The notes below the pieces were generated by a model. That model worked only from the letters and a program-made list of their open reading frames with translations, ran no database searches and was not told the origin of the DNA. DNA of 14,160 nucleotides from an uncultured Massilia sp. Lineage in GTDB: Bacteria > Pseudomonadota > Gammaproteobacteria > Burkholderiales > Burkholderiaceae. Both the position numbers and the translations under genes were made by a program. The DNA is taken from positions 1 through 14,160 of the forward strand of contig CAMPHU010000116.1 in NCBI GenBank assembly GCA_946886065.1, given 5' to 3'. This document shows, one piece after another, positions 12,894 to 14,160 of the stretch (the first letter of the stretch is position 1; each line of letters starts with the position of its first letter).

Positions 12894-14160
12894 CTATGCG
12901 CGTCCCTCGCGGATACGCTGGCGCGCCAGCTTCTCGAACGACCAGGTGAGCAGCACCGCCGCCACCGTCAGGCCCATCACCAGGCCGATCCAGAAGCCGG
13001 TCGATTCCATCGGCGCGGCCGGCGCCCATGGGAACCATTGCGGCGCCAGGCCCAGGATGCAGCCGACCGGCAGCGACACGCCCCAGAAGGCCAGCAGCTG
13101 GATGATCATCGGCGGGCGCGTCACGTGGTAGCCGCGGATGGCCGAGGCGGTGGCCACCTGGGTCGCGTCCGACAGCTGGAACAGGGCGGCGAACAGGAGC
13201 AGGTGGGCAGTGGCGGCCTGGACCGCCGGGTCCGAGGTGTAGGCGGCCGCGATTTCCCAGCGGAAGATGGCGATGCACAGGGCCGAGGCCGCGCCGAAGG
13301 CCACCGACATGCCCACGCCGACCCAGCCGACGAAGCGGGCGCGCTGCGGATTGCCTTCGCCCATGGCCTGGCCCACGCGGGTCAGCATGCCGATCGCAAA
13401 GCTCAGCGGCACCATGAACACCAGCGAAGCGAAGTTGAGCGCCACCTGGTGCGAGGACACCTGCACCACGCCGAAGCGCGCGACTAGCAGGCTGATCAGG
13501 CCGAAGGCGCTGACCTCGGCGAAATAGGTGACGCCGATCGGCAGGCCGAGGCGCAGCATCGAACCGATAGTCTTGCCTTCCGGACCTTCCCAGCGGTCGA
13601 AGGGATAGGTCATCCGGTAGGCGGGAGAGGTCTTGACCCACCACACCATCAAGCCCAGCATCAGCCACATGCCGCTCGCGGTCGAGACCGCGCAGCCGAC
13701 CGCGCCGAGCTTGGGGAAGCCCAGGTTGCCGAACACAAGCAGCCAGTTCATGACTACGTTGTAGACCAGGCCGAAGATGGCGATCCACATGATCGGCATG
13801 GTCTGGTTGATGCTGGTGGTGTAGCCGTACAGCGCGCGGTAGCAGGCGAAGGCCGGCATGCCCAGGCTGATGACGTGCAGGAACAGGGATGCACGGTCGG
13901 CCACGGCCGCATCCAGGCCGACATGGTCGAACAGCAGGGTGCACAGGTTGGCGAACAGGCAGGCGACGATGCCGACCAGCAGGCCTTTCCACATCGACTG
14001 GCGCACCGAGTGCGGCACCTGGTCGTAGCGCGCCGCGCCGATCTCGTGGGCGACCACCGTATTGATCGCCATCATGGTCCCCATCACGGTGACGAGCACG
14101 ATGGACCAGACCGAGGTGCCGAGCGATACGGCGGCCAGCTCTTCCGCACTGACGTGGCCG
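12894..14160 (-). CDS. MATE family (NorM-type) multidrug efflux transporter, N-terminus outside window
   Basis: Inner-membrane antiporter that exports cationic drugs and other toxic compounds using a Na+ or H+ gradient. The frame runs from the TAG complementary to 12894-12896 to the right edge with 421 residues visible; NorM proteins have about 450-460, so roughly the first 35-40 residues (most of the first helix) are missing. The visible part opens with GHVSAEELAAVSLGTSVWSI, a typical NorM helix 1-2 region, followed by GTMMAINTVVAHEIGA. The second half repeats the fold, with RLGLPIGVTYFAEVSAFG and SSHQVALNFASLVFMVPLSF, the MATE second-domain signature, and GIRGY-like SAIRGYHVTRPPM. Eleven or so membrane helices can be seen. 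The C-terminus is basic (KLARQRIREGRA). An internal GTG at 14097-14099 is not the start, since strong family similarity continues upstream. Substrates cannot be told from sequence. Confidence 0.95.
   Translation of the reverse strand, partial: GHVSAEELAAVSLGTSVWSIVLVTVMGTMMAINTVVAHEIGAARYDQVPHSVRQSMWKGLLVGIVACLFANLCTLLFDHVGLDAAVADRASLFLHVISLGMPAFACYRALYGYTTSINQTMPIMWIAIFGLVYNVVMNWLLVFGNLGFPKLGAVGCAVSTASGMWLMLGLMVWWVKTSPAYRMTYPFDRWEGPEGKTIGSMLRLGLPIGVTYFAEVSAFGLISLLVARFGVVQVSSHQVALNFASLVFMVPLSFAIGMLTRVGQAMGEGNPQRARFVGWVGVGMSVAFGAASALCIAIFRWEIAAAYTSDPAVQAATAHLLLFAALFQLSDATQVATASAIRGYHVTRPPMIIQLLAFWGVSLPVGCILGLAPQWFPWAPAAPMESTGFWIGLVMGLTVAAVLLTWSFEKLARQRIREGRA

Overview
The window looks like chromosomal DNA of a GC-rich, flagellated betaproteobacterium, most likely Oxalobacteraceae (Massilia/Duganella/Telluria type). 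This is inferred from the high GC content, the class II fumarase, the FimV-like envelope protein, the FliT-like flagellar chaperone behind a sigma-28 promoter, and the overall protein flavour. It is not proven by a marker gene.

Layout, left to right. (1) Positions 1-882, minus strand: fumC, cut off at its 3' end by the window edge. (2) 952-2088, plus: a short FimV-like membrane protein with a periplasmic FimV N-terminal domain, a Pro/Ala/Lys-rich stretch, a coiled coil and a transmembrane segment. (3) About 2110-2353, plus: no credible protein, but a sigma-70 promoter, a run of strong hairpins and an intrinsic terminator. This is a candidate structured small RNA of about 240 nt. (4) 2437-2718, minus: a FliT-like protein with its own terminator and a very good sigma-28 (FliA) promoter at 2769-2795, backed by a striking A/T palindrome. 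(5) 3053-7779, plus: a two-gene operon of exported zinc peptidases, an M1 aminopeptidase followed by an M13 (neprilysin/PepO-like) endopeptidase. (6) 7984-8604: a class I SAM-dependent methyltransferase, preceded by a pair of REP-like palindromes. (7) 8684-10360: two small CsbD-family stress proteins (plus strand) on either side of an AI-2E family (UPF0118) permease (minus strand). (8) 10361-10597: terminators and a second, nearly perfect inverted pair of the same REP-like palindrome. (9) 10598-12817, minus: an exported S9 (dipeptidyl peptidase IV-like) serine peptidase. (10) 12894 to the right edge, minus: a NorM-type MATE efflux transporter lacking its first few dozen residues.

Functionally, three exported peptidases (M1, M13 and S9/DPP IV) suggest peptide turnover in the periplasm or outside the cell. 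The remaining genes are housekeeping (fumC), envelope and motility genes, and stress and efflux genes. I see no phage, IS element, CRISPR array, tRNA, rRNA or defence system. The parts not explained by ordinary genes are the candidate RNA at 2110-2353, the FliA promoter with its A/T palindrome, an operator-like dyad upstream of the M1 gene, and the paired REP-like elements.
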